From Thozetella sp. PMI_491 (lineage: Eukaryota > Ascomycota > Sordariomycetes > Chaetosphaeriales > Chaetosphaeriaceae): a stretch of 64,000 nucleotides of DNA. The stretch covers positions 1 through 64,000 of the forward strand of contig MU270021.1 of NCBI GenBank assembly GCA_021432635.1, given 5' to 3'. Under the pieces are notes generated by a model, which saw nothing but the letters and a program-made list of their open reading frames with translations, was not told the origin of the DNA and did no database searches. Positions 11,751 to 22,824 of the stretch are shown piece by piece. Each line of letters opens with the position of its first letter. The stretch's first letter is position 1. The position numbers and the translations under genes were made by a program.

Positions 11751-12460
11751 TTCGGTAGGCTGAATTTATGTGTGGGTACGCGATAAACGGAGTAGCAAAG
11801 AAAGCAAGAGAGTTAATTTGCATTGAGGAGACCTCTCTTTGTGGCCGCAGCTGCGCAGGGGGCAGACTGAATAAATCAGGAAATACGGCATCCGAGCAGA
11901 CGCGGGGACTACGTTATTATTAATCAAGAAAGGCATTACAAATTATCGCAATGCTATATAACAGAGGTTAATGTGTTATGGAAAGTCTGGTTTGGGTTTT
12001 GCAGGGCACTTGGTTTTGTGTATAAGTGCCAAACAAATGGAGCATGTTTTGGTGAGCTTAGCACAAATTATCTAGTAACTAGCTCTCCAAGGTATATTTG
12101 CTGACTACCAAGCGAGTCGCTGTGGGGCTTCTTGGTTTCAAATTTAATATCCGACCAGCCCAATCATTCGCTGATGCCAAGGCACTAACTAAACCTACGT
12201 TCTAGGAGCATCAACGATGAACTGCAGTTAATCACATAATCGAATGCTGCCTCGAGTCCGGCCGGTGGTCTAAGACCGAGCTCACCCAACGCGCAGTATC
12301 GACAACAGTTTCGTAGTTGACGAGCCAGGGCTGCGTTCGGTTTTATGGAGCTGAGAGGGTAGCTTGACCTCACTCAAAGCACCTATCAAGCCAAGCCAAG
12401 CGACAGAACCATCTCTTTCTCGACATATCACCTGTCCTTCTTCCGGGATACCTGACGAAC
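11751..12460. other. Intergenic, no gene seen
   Basis: About 0.7 kb upstream of the NmrA-like gene, partly AT-rich, with no supported gene. It likely contains that gene's promoter and the lost 5' end of the LysM-WSC relic. Confidence 0.4.
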
Positions 12461-13691
12461 TTGCGGTCTAGCAAGATCAACCTTTCTCTCAAGCGACGAT
12501 CTGCTACGAAGGAAACTTCAGTAGCTGCAGCGGTGCGGGGCTTCATCTTTCCTTGCCTCACCTTGAACTCTCCTGCGGACAGCGCACAATATGTCGGCAA
12601 ACATGGCGTGAGTCCTCGCGTGCCGCGGGATCTGAGTACTATCAGCGGATGCACACACTGGTATGCCAATTATGAAGATTACACCTGCCAGGAAGTACGA
12701 CGCTTGTACAACATCAGCGCGGCAACTTTCACTCGGTGGAGTCCGTCCATCACCCTCACGTGTGGAAACTGGAAAGAACAATCCTGCTGTATGAAAGTTC
12801 GGAGCGAGAATCCCACCACAACTAGCTCGGTAGTCACGTTGACTATCACAGCGTCCAGCACACCATGCGGCCACGTGACATGGAACGCGCTTGGTTGCTA
12901 TCTTGACTGTATACCACCAACTCAAAGCAGCCAAATTAGAGTAGACGGTACGATGACGACTGTAACATGCGAGGCAGCTTGCTAAGCCGCTAGCTTCCTA
13001 GCTTCCGCTTCGCCTGTTTGGAGGACAGTTGACATTGCTTTTATTGTGACTATGTATGAGGAGTGTAATAAAGCATGCGCCGGTGCAAATGATCTGTGGT
13101 GGAACCAGTTGCATCAACGTATACGAGGCTGTGGCGCCACGACCACGACCATGGCCACGACTGCAACAAATGCGACGAATATCTCCGAGTAACGGGTCCA
13201 CAGCAATCCCAACCCTACCTACGGTAAAATGGAGGCATCAAGGCTGTTGGGTCAGCTCCGGCAACCCACGCATTCTCAGTCAAGCTAAAGACGTCGCTGG
13301 CGGCGCACTAAACATGACTCTCAGCAACTGTCAGGCGGCTTACACCCGGACTAGGCCCTGTAAGCTGGCATCCAACTAGGCTAGGAATGGTATTGTGGAA
13401 ACCGCATAAGTTTCCCGACATAAACAACTTGGCTATCTTAACGAACTTCAATGTGCCTTGCAGATGGAATAGCTCCCTGCTCTGTTGGAGCCCTAACCGC
13501 ATCAGCATCTACAGGACCAACGATGTAACACTGACCATCTGGATACCCCTGGGATGCTACGCCAAAATTGAATCTCGGGTCCCAGCCAACCAGTCTAAGA
13601 GTGGCGATGGGAGAGATGATACCGATGAGTTTCATTCTGCCTATATGATGAGTCTAGTTTATAAATTTGTTATTAACCTGACTTGGCTGTA
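12461..13691 (+). pseudogene. Broken LysM-WSC carbohydrate-binding protein
   Basis: Family pieces occur in order but in different frames. A LysM module lies at about 12650-12800 (CTHWYANYEDYTCQEV, ISAATFTRWSPSI); its last Cys region is altered (SCCMKV where SYCV.V is usual). WSC-1 begins at WNALGCYLDC, reaches TMTTVTCEAAC and stops at TAA 12983-12985. Its end reappears after a frame change as ICGGTSCINVYEAVA, followed by a Thr-rich linker with another stop. WSC-2 runs HQGCWVSSGNPRILSQA, MTLSNCQAA, then in another frame AGIQLG-stop-EWYCGNRIS with TAG at 13382-13384, then PCRWNSSLLCWSPNRISIY. A third WSC start (WIPLGCYAKI) fades out. There is no ATG in a sensible place. Intact relatives are secreted chitin/glycan binders. 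Confidence 0.75.
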
Positions 13692-14539
13692 AATTATATA
13701 TTGTAAGTGGAAACGTTAGAGAACCGGTAACATTCCTGTTGTCTGCCGCGGCCTTATAAAAACTTTTAATCTTACAGTCTCTGAGTTTTAGGAACTTTAT
13801 ATAGGCGCTTGCGTCCCAGCCGACCTAGCCAAAGTATTTGGCCCTGATGACTTGCTACTCCTCTCAGTTGGCAAAGGCAAGTAAGTGTTGGTGCTAAAAT
13901 GCGCGGAGATTCTATTCGTGTGAGCGTGTGTGTGAGCGTATGTGTGAGCATGAAGGTTGGTACGGCAATTGCCGACAAGTGCGGGGCGGCTGCTTTACAT
14001 ACCAGTATGTGGCAGGCGTGACGAGGTGGATTATTGGCTAGATTTGCCTAAAAGAAATGATTCATTGCGATCAATCAGTAGTCTTCATTCGGCATTCGAG
14101 TTACACGACTTACCCTGTATCACCCATATAAGGCTTGGCTGACGCAAGGGCAGTCTAGATGCAGCATCCATTGGCGATTGAAGCTGCTGCGCCGCGCATG
14201 ATCAGCCATATATATACCTAATATATGTGAAGTCGGATCCTGCTGACTGCCAAGGCGGAGCCTTTTAAACTCTCCCCCGTGTCCTACTCCGCCTCGCATA
14301 GGCAGAAACCACTTCCCAGCCTCAATTCTCCACGGCCCCATATGATGCAACTTCCAACACTGCGAGGCAGCCCAGACAGCCGAAAGTCCACCGAGATTGC
14401 AACCTCGAGCAGCAGTGCTTCTAGGTAGAGCGGAACCCAGGACTGAGGTGTTTATTCTAGGCGAAATTTTGCTTCGCGCCTACCCTCGAGCCATTTTCAG
14501 TACCTTCCCGGACTTCGGAGCAATCAAGAGCAGGCAAAG
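13692..14539. other. Intergenic, no gene seen
   Basis: Between the LysM-WSC relic and the four-TM gene. Contains a short GTGTGAGC-type repeat near 13915-13952. No supported gene. Confidence 0.4.
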
Positions 14540-15593
14540 ATGGAGCAGCAATTCTCAACACAGTATCCAGGGAGCATACGACCAAAATTATTAGAACAAA
14601 CACCGCCTAATTCCCACCAGGAGGTATGGGACAAGACCAAAATCTTGATACAAATAGCTAGTACTATAACGTGCATCATCCTGATCGCGCTGTCGGGCTA
14701 CATCGAAACAACTTTCTCTGGCATCCAATGGTTTCCAGGGGGGTGGGCAATTGGAATACCGACGGTAATTCCCACAGAGCGACTAGAGCCCTATGTTTGT
14801 TAATATAGGGCAGACGGAAACTGACTTTTTCAATACCAGGGAGTTTTGGTCTTGCTTTGGAACGTCTCTGCGTTTGTCCATGTCTACCTCAGAAAGAGAA
14901 TATCCGGGTTTCCTCCGGGATATAGGGTGGCTGGCGAGCTCATTATCTGGTGCGGAGCCGTGGTGGCTCTAAGCTTTGAGTCCATATTAGCAACTGATGC
15001 CAGTGGGAGTGGCTATCGCCTCTCGGATCCCCCGCCCCAGTCTCTTTACCGTGCTATATTAGCATCGGCAGCGTTTTTAAGCTTGTTGATGTAAGCATCA
15101 AGAGACTTCATATCCGGGGATTCTAGCTGACCTGATTTGTTCGCCCAGTATCTTGCATTTTACTCTGTTTGTTCGAGCCTGCATCGAGGTAGACAGAAAA
15201 AATAAGGCGGAGCAAATTCAAAACTTGGTCATGGGTCTGCAGCAAAATGGAATCAATCTCAATGGCCCCTTTGCTCCCGGGAATATACAACAAACCACAG
15301 CCCAGCATTTTGGTCAAGGCACCTACAACGGTGTGCCGTTGCACCTGCAGATCCCCCCTCAGGAAATGCCCAGCAAACCCGACGCTCTAGAGATGGCCGT
15401 GAACTCGCATCCGGCAGAGATGTACACGGACAACACTATGATGGAATACTCGGAGTTACCTGGGGCCTACGGCGAGTTTCTAACCCAGAACGAGTATATG
15501 TCGCAAGAGCCGCCTACGATGCCTTCGGAAGGTTACTTACAGCAGGTGAATTTGCCTAGGACGGAACAGTATAACAAGGGAGCTGGAATATGA
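14540..15593 (+). CDS. Four-TM membrane protein with Gln/Pro-rich tail
   Basis: Exons 14540-14764, 14840-15090 and 15149-15593 (introns of 75 and 58 nt, donors GTAATT and GTAAGC) join in frame to 306 residues. Four hydrophobic spans are visible: ILIQIASTITCIILIALSGY; a span over the first junction (GIPT-GVLVLLWNVSAFVHVY); AGELIIWCGAVVALSF; and AILASAAFLSLL-MILHFTLFVRA over the second. The topology and short loops resemble MARVEL-type fungal proteins, but I cannot confirm the family. The C-terminal ~130 residues are polar, rich in Gln, Asn, Pro and Met, and probably disordered in the cytosol. Both introns fall in membrane spans and restore them, which supports the model. Confidence 0.75.
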
Positions 15594-16280
15594 TATCAGT
15601 AGCAGTCAAAAGCAACCAGATATTTGTCGCATAAACCGGCAGGAGTGATAAGGCATATTGATCGATCTGTTACGTCCAAAGGCCGAACGAACGAAGGCGA
15701 GCTCCCTAATGGCTCTATGTGTGCGTATGGATACCCCTAGCCGGGCCGCCGCCGGCTAAAAGAATGGCGGGTATATACTGCGACAAGTCTCTATGTACTG
15801 TGATCTCACGCGGGGTGGGCAGGTTGTGCGACCGTAGGCTAACTCGACGCCATTTAGACCATCCGAGTCACTAAATACAGATCATAGCAGGCTACTGAGT
15901 AGCTAATCGAATATCCGCAGGCTTTTTCACAGATTCTGTATTGCTATAACAAGTGTCAAAGATCAACATATCCTCAAATTGCATCCATGGACTCTTGCTT
16001 TCTATCGGGCCAAACATGACCTTCGGAAAGTAGCGTCGGCCCAATAGATTTTACAAACACGTTTGCCTAGATAGGATGAGAGTTTTAACAAATACGGTCG
16101 TGACAGTATCTTCATAGCGAATCGTCTTGTTGCTGTTTACCTTAGCATAGCGAGAGAAAATAAGTCTCTTTTTGGGTCAAATCACTCCCTTTCTTTGTGG
16201 CCAGAATGGAAGGCACCCTTTGAATATGCTCTTTCAACCTCTTTCCGCCGCTACCAGCGGTTTTAATTACTCCACCCCCC
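15594..16280. other. Intergenic between convergent 3' ends
   Basis: About 0.7 kb between the converging four-TM and hydrolase genes. No supported gene. Confidence 0.5.
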
Positions 16281-17284
16281 TCAAGCTAGCCAATAATCAA
16301 ACCAGGACACTGCCTGCCAAAAGGCACTCTCCTTCCCCCACTTCTGCATTGGATCCGATATGTTTGCCCGGACCCCGAAGCCGTGGCTCGTTCCCGAGTA
16401 GAGCGAAACCTGATACTTGGCAGAGGCATTCTTCAGTAGCCCCTCGATCAACGCCCGCTTCGCTGGTGGGTTAGCCGAGTCGCTCTCAGCCTCTCCGATG
16501 CTGACGGGGCCCTTGATAGCCAATACCTCGTCGTCCTGCCATAGACTTGGGTGGGCGGCGAACGCAGCGTCTACTCCCCTCCCGCTGCCCGACGGCCCTG
16601 TGACGCCGAGAAGGCGGAAGGCGTATCGTCCGCCAAAGCAATACCCCGTTGCACCAATCTTCTTGATCCCAAGCGTGTTCCGCATGTAATCTATAGTTGC
16701 CGCGAGGAGCGGGTCGGTCGCCTCGGGGCCGTGACTAGCAGTGAAGTTGGACCCCAGAGGGCGGTCGGCGCTAGCCGGAGTGCTATTGAAGAGATCCGGC
16801 GCGATAGTAAGGTACCCTGCGCGTGCAAAAGAGTCGGCCAAACTAAGTATTTCCGTGTCAACAAACTGAAAGAACCCAGAAATTGACATGGGTGTGATGA
16901 TGTCCCGAATAGTCGAGGCCAGGGGAATGAACCTACAGCTTGTTCTCGAGCAGTTGAATCCCGAATACATCTGTCAAGTAGAGAACCGCACTCTTAGGCC
17001 TGGTGCCATTGAGCGTGAGGTTAGACTGTGAGATATACATGTTTACTGTCCAAACCATGTCAACCACCGCTCTCTGCACACAGCTTGTAATCATCGCTTG
17101 CGACGGAACCTGATGCCTGCGTCTACTTACCTCCGTTGTGCATCTCCTCCTTGCCGACCGGCGTTCCTTCATGCGCAATAATCGGGCCTTGGCCGCCACG
17201 TAGGCCTGCGTAGGAGCTAGGCCATTGTGCTAGAGCAGTTCGGAAAGCGGTGGCATAAAAGAATAAAAGAAAAAAGTAAATCAT
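16281..17284 (-). CDS. Dienelactone hydrolase family protein, predicted secreted
   Basis: Exons 17131-17284, 16937-17045 and 16281-16842 join to 274 residues. The first exon reads from ATG 17284 through a hydrophobic signal-like start (MIYFFLLFFYATAF) and on to GPIIAHEGTPVGKEEMHNG. Exon 2 gives SAVLYLTDVFGIQLLENKL and exon 3 AGYLTIAPDLF, the DLH fold order. The expected triad is visible: Cys156 in GYCFGG, Asp209 in GEAESD and His241 in GTSHGF. The family cleaves dienelactones and related esters through a Cys nucleophile and is often named for aromatic degradation; many fungal members have unknown substrates. NFT and NGT sequons fit an extracellular or vacuolar location. Both introns have GTTGAC-like branch points, at 17046-17130 and 16843-16936. 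Confidence 0.85.
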
Positions 17285-18034
17285 AGTGCCGCCGGTGAGT
17301 TCGTCCTATGGTCGTTATTACACAAGTGACCTTTATGTTTATGCAGTCCTAATATTCAAAAGGTGTGGTTTTTTTTTCAAACTTCTGCTTGGGTTCAAGG
17401 GAACCTATATACCCGACTTAAATATGACGCGCGGTGTCTTTCTTATTTCCCGTCATAGCGTCTTGTATATTGGACGGTACGGGGACGGGATTCACTGCAT
17501 CCAATATGCCGGAACCGGCAGTGTCTTCAGACCTGAATAGCCTAGCCAATGGCCGCTCCCGCGCGGGTCACTCGGCACCAGCTAGCACCGGGATCTTGCA
17601 AGTTCTATTCGTGAGCACGCCAGCTATTGCGGCTAATACCGTCCGCTCGCGGCTACCTCCAGTATGATGAAGGGGAACGGAACAGCATCACAAAACTCCC
17701 GGTTGGGGATGTATGGCGTTGAATATTAGATAAATTCCCAACCTGGAATACGCGAGATTCGCGAGATAGTCGACGAAAGCGCGTTCAGGGTTATTTTTGT
17801 TGATCGCTTGTCTGCCTTCCATCCATAAGAACTGTGAGGTCAGAGGTCAGCGTGTATATCAAGACTTCTTAATCGTGGTCTATGTATAGGTTGCCTGGCA
17901 CGTTTTCCCCCGGGAAGGGACATATATATTTTTAAGAAGAGATGTCTGCTAAGAATATCTTACTTTGGTATGTACATTTACTCTGCTAACAAATCTTACA
18001 ATTCGACCTTATATATATCTTCTAATTCTCTATC
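17285..18034. other. Intergenic, no gene seen
   Basis: Holds the promoter side of the hydrolase gene and the 3' flank of paralog A. No coding sequence is supported; short TA-rich runs occur near 17930 and 18010. Confidence 0.4.
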
Positions 18035-21000
18035 TTACTTGCCAGATTCGTCGTCCTGCAGGGCGTAGTCGTCAAAGACCTTGTCATCAAAGAGGTAGTC
18101 AAGGTCACCCAGCGCCGGGTCATCCGGCACTAGGAGCGAGTCCGGCAGGACAAGGTAGTCCTCAGCACTCCATAGGCTGTCGTTAAGCTCGAGCATCACA
18201 GGGTCAGACTCGTACTCGGCGTCAAAAGCTACGTCAAGGTCTGCCCAAGCGCCCGCGTCAGGCTGCGTTACGCTGAGCGATAGCATGTAGCAGTCGTCAA
18301 CCTCGCCGTTGGTGATACTGTAGGCCACGTCGGACGATTTGAGCATCGCGAGACCCCCCTCGATATCCTCGCCCACGAGGAACACGTGCGCCGTCTGGTT
18401 TCCCTTATACGTGCACACAGCAGGGAAGAAGACGTTACCCGAGGCATCCGTGGCTGCAAGAAGGCTCGAATCCATATCGTCGTATTGGAAAGGGGCGAGC
18501 ATTCTGTTGTTTTACGCCTTGGTTAGCCCGGTCCGAAGTATCGGCAAAAGAGGATAGCAGGTAGGACAGTCAGGAAGGGAGCTTACATCCAGACGGAAGA
18601 GTCAGGGAGATGTTGATTATCCGCGGTGCGCAATCGGCTCACACCAACTTTGTCCATGGTGTTGTTGTAATAGTGTAGGATATCGCCTGTCGGGGCTGAC
18701 ATCACAGTATCCTGGTAGCCAGACCATAGGGCCGTGCAAGTGATGTACCAGGGCAGCTGGCTCAGCGCGCTCTCCTTCTGGACGTAGATATTGCCGTCAT
18801 TGCAGGAGACCAAGATGTACTTGTCTCCACCATTAGAGCCCGTGTTGACCTCCACGGTCGAGTACCAGTACCCGTCAAAATCCTCCATGAGCCAAGGCGT
18901 CACCGGGTACTTATGGCCATCGTAGCCCAAGTCGATGTCGTCACTGACAACGTATCCGGTCAAGTCGTAGGTGTGCACGGTCGAGCCGTTGGTGGCGACG
19001 CCAGAAGTGGCGTTGACAGATGTGGCGTTGACAGACGTGGTGTTCGTCAGAGCGCGGCGGGAGAAGTCGTAGCTGAGGCGGTCCCGCGCGGGCCCGTCGA
19101 TAAGCAGGGCGGAGCGCTTCTCTTCGGCGGGGCCCAGCCAGCCGATACGGCCGCTGGTGGTGTTGTCGGTCTTATTGCCGATGCAGTAGGACGCAATGAT
19201 GTAGTCCTTGGTTTGGTGGAGAACGGCCTTGTTTTTGTATCCAAAGCCCTTGATCTTAGCATTCACGTCATTGCGTACAGAGAGCGTAGTCGAGATGCCG
19301 GAGCAGTTGTTCACGGGCTTGATGCCCTTGGTGAAGTTCTTGGTGACGGGGTCATAGCCCGCCTCGTAGGAAAAGGCAGCCTGCGCTTTGATGGAGGGCA
19401 CGGTGTCAATACCGATCGTGCCTTTACAGAAGTCACATCCGTTGCCCACGCTCAGGCCGAACTCCAAGCCAATTGGCATGCCAAAATCGACCCAGGCCCT
19501 GACGGAACCGCTAGCGTTGAACTTTGGGGTCCAATCCGGCACGAAACCCGACGTCTGGATATCGCCCCCCTTCTTGAAATCATACGTGAAGTTGGCCCGC
19601 ACAAGGGTGGCTTCGACGCCAGCGAGGGCCGATCCCGTCATGTTGACGCCAAACTCGAGCGATGTCCCGATGGAGAGGATCGGCCCGACGTGAATGAAGC
19701 CGAGGGTGAAGGGTGAGAGCGGCACGTCGTACAGGTTCTGCTCGAACTTGGCCTTACTCTCGTACGAGGCGAAGATGCCCAAGTTGACCGACGCCTTGAG
19801 ATCCATGGTGCCGTCGATTATGCCGGCTGTGATACCGTTCTTTAGATCGATAGTGACGTTGCCCTTCGCCTTCAGAATACCTGTCACGCCGCAGTCGACG
19901 CAGTAGAAGTTGAGAAAGCCGGCGGAGGCTAACTTGGTCTGCTTCTTGCTGCCCTTGGGATGCTGTTTTTTGTACTCGGCCGGGTCTCCAAAAGTTTTAA
20001 GAAGCAGCGCCTTGTCACCCCACGGCGACTCAATCGCGGCGGCTTTGGATTCCGTCTTTGGCTTGCAGGCATTCTTCAGCTTTTTGGACTTCTCCTTGTC
20101 ATTCTTGGCCTCGTTGCACTCCTTTTTGGGGCGGGGAAGAAGTAGCTTCTCCTTGTCAACCTCGCTGCTGTAGGTAATGGGCTTGCCCTCCAAGATGTCG
20201 GTAGCCAGCTTCTTGGCTTCTTGGAAATTGGTTACGACGGTATCTTTGAGCGCGACAGCCTTCTGCACCCCCCGGTCTATCGTCTGGACCACTTTATCCT
20301 TGGTCTTTGCCATGGTTTCGGTGCCCGTCTTGTGTACGTTTTGAACTACCTGTTTTGTGGATTCAGTAGCTCTGTTAAATCCCGTCTTAACAAGGCTGAT
20401 GAGATCTCGCTTGGCAAGCTGTGCGGGGTCGATCTGGATATTTTTCACGATGTCGCTGAATGAAAAGCTGCTCAAGTCGGGATACCCAAGGCCGTCGTCT
20501 AGGTCGTCATCGAACTCTGGGCCCCAGCAGGCAGTGGGCAGCCCATACTTGGTATCAACAGGAGCGACGCACCGTGCAGTCGGGGCAGGATAGACGTTAT
20601 AATCGCCCGTTGCGGTCGTCGCTGCTGCATTGGCCGTCGCTGATGGGGTTGTACTCGCGCCGGTGCTAGCCGGCGCACCCTGGTTGATCTCTTGATGGCC
20701 GTAGTTGCCCCATGCGACGTTGATATCAATTACAATATCTTCGAGAGGCATGGCTTGGCCGACACAGCGCGCGGTAAGGGAGTCAGCGAAGAAGATGACC
20801 TCCGTGGCGTGGAAATAGCAGCGCTGGCCAAGATTGTAGTCGCCGCAGTTCTCGGTGTACGTGACGAAGACAAGCTCTTGAGCTGCCCAAACAGTGGAAG
20901 AGTGGTTGAATGCATCCTTGTCATTGAACGTGACGACCAAGTGGCCGCTCTGGTCGACTTGAATACTTAGGATGAATCCAGAGTGATCCAATACAATCGA

Positions 21001-21484
21001 AGGCAACGACCATCTTGGAATAGCCACAGCATAAATGCCGCCAGCCCCTGCACAAATGTATTGTGAACATTTCAAATTTAGAAAAGAACCGATTGCTCGG
21101 ATATCTGGTGAGACGGGAAACCATCTACGTACCCTGCTCTGACGGCGTAGAATAATGCAGCGGAGCCCCAGTCCCAACGTCATGGGGTGAGAGATGGTCG
21201 ATGTCGTTCCAATCGTGATCATGGGGCACAGCCGGGGTTAGGGTCGCCAACGGGCCTACTTTACCGTAGGGAAAGTCATAGTCGTCGCCGGATGATGTGG
21301 CAGTCGGGCAGACTGTAACAGTCTTAGTGACTCCAATGACCGTTACATCCGATGAATTTGTCGAGATAGAGCTATTCCATATTGAAGTACTGTTTTTCGA
21401 GCTGAACAGATGGGATGGGTGATGCCGAGGGTGGGCGAGAGCCTCGGCGGCACCCAGAAATAGCGCTATCAATGTCCACCTCAT
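18035..21484 (-). CDS. Large secreted protein, paralog A of three
   Basis: Exons 21133-21484, 18587-21047 and 18035-18503 (introns of 85 and 83 nt) join in frame to 1093 residues. A signal peptide starts MRWTLIALFLGAAEALAHP. A HDHDWNDIDHL segment and IVLDHSGFILSI precede a Ser/Thr/Ala linker. Then come YGLPTACWGPEFDDDLDDG (near 286-305), a Kex2-like KR at AKRDLIS, a Lys-rich helical region, SPWGD, NFYCVDCGVTG (CxxC, ~500-504), and a repetitive beta-rich domain with IGPILSIG-type strands. The C-terminal region has NDGNIYV, VSRLR, and a third-exon VFFPAVCTY block ending in an acidic tail. Paralogs B and C share the same order. I recall this as a fungal DUF family (DUF7029/DUF7223), but am not sure of the accession. 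Function unknown; probably extracellular or cell wall. Confidence 0.85.
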
Positions 21485-22824
21485 GTTTGAACACTATCTA
21501 TTGCTTCGCAGAAATATAAGGAACGTAGGATGGGTCAGTCAAATGTCAACAAATAAAGAGTGACTAGAGCAATTACTTGGCTCTGCGCAATAACGAATGC
21601 ATGGCCTTGAACGAGTGCCTAGATGAAAGACGGGGTCGCCGTAGGGGGAGGGGGAGGGTTGGCGCGGGTATTAGTACCGATGCAGTGGATGCCTGGAGAA
21701 CTCTGTCCTCCTTCTTCTCCCACTTCCCTTTTTCTTTTCGCTCTGAGGTGACCGTTACCGTCGATAACCATACCTACCTTAGTGCCAAAATATGCCTCGG
21801 AGACGGCGTGATGCGTTGAATCTCCCGAGCCGGATGGCTTGCTCTGCGTGACCAGCGCTGTCCGCCTCGCCTCACCCAGTCTCACACACCAACACAAATT
21901 ATTGGAACAGGTCGGCGCCACCGTCAGTGTCATTTCAATGGCTGGGAGTTCGGCTTCGAAGAGTGTGAGCTACCTGCGAGCACATATCAACTGGTGCGCG
22001 CCTTGGCGAATTAGAGCTTTCCGGGGCTTGCTTGGCACTCTAAGGATGCCCTAATGCAGGGACAGTGACTACCACACATGCGCTTACTGCATCGTCGGGA
22101 CTCGTAGCGCAGTCGATGTGCTAAAAAGCGCCGAGGAGCAAGAGTCTAGACTACAATAGCCAGAACGTGTAATGCCTAGTCGGTGCTCATGGCTTCAAAG
22201 GCGCTAGGGTGACTAGAGCAGCTTTCCATCGTGTTGACTAGAATACCGGTCAGGGGGTAGCCTGGAGCTACCCTGAAGTAGCGCCAAAATATCGGCGTTC
22301 AGTTCCAAATCTGGTGTTTGCCGTCACTAAGCCGAAAAAGGTCGTCTAGTGTCGGATCCGTCAAAGGGGCTGGCAAAGGTACTGGATAGCACACTCCCAC
22401 TTACACATGCCAGGAAAGCTGGCGTAGTCACTCAGCTACTGGACCACATCACCTAGGTTCCTTTTTCAGGTAGTTTGTCACCACCCCAGAGCACATCGAG
22501 TTAGGGGCGGAAACTGATTGTTAAGAAAGGCGGTTTTTCTGAGAGATTTACTTCATCCGTATGGATAGAATATTATGGTCATATCTAATTATTTTGGCCT
22601 CACGGCAAAGCGGTTTATGGGAGAAATGATGGTTATAAGCCTTTAGCCAAGGCCCTACTCACGACGTGGTATATTCTAAAGGTAGACACTGTCAATGGAT
22701 TTGATAGAAGTTGCAGGAAAAGAAAAAGTAGCGTCCACATATACACGATTGCTTAATTTTTTCTCGTTTTTAAACTATTCTTAAATACTCCACTAAACTT
22801 CTACAATCTCGCAACTACCTTCTC
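21485..22824. other. Intergenic between paralogs A and B
   Basis: About 1.3 kb with the promoter of A (shared element listed separately) and the 3' flank of B. No supported gene; the middle holds only short frames. Confidence 0.5.
21592..21606 (-). promoter_or_regulatory. 15-bp upstream element shared with paralog B
   Basis: In gene orientation it reads GGCCATGCATTCGTT and ends 108 bp upstream of the ATG of A. The copy before B differs at one base and sits 89 bp upstream of its ATG. It could be a regulatory site or a leftover of the duplication. Confidence 0.35.

Noticed and set aside
18913-19716. 267-codon plus-strand frame opposite paralog A
   Set aside because: Fully antisense to conserved coding sequence of A; codon shadow.
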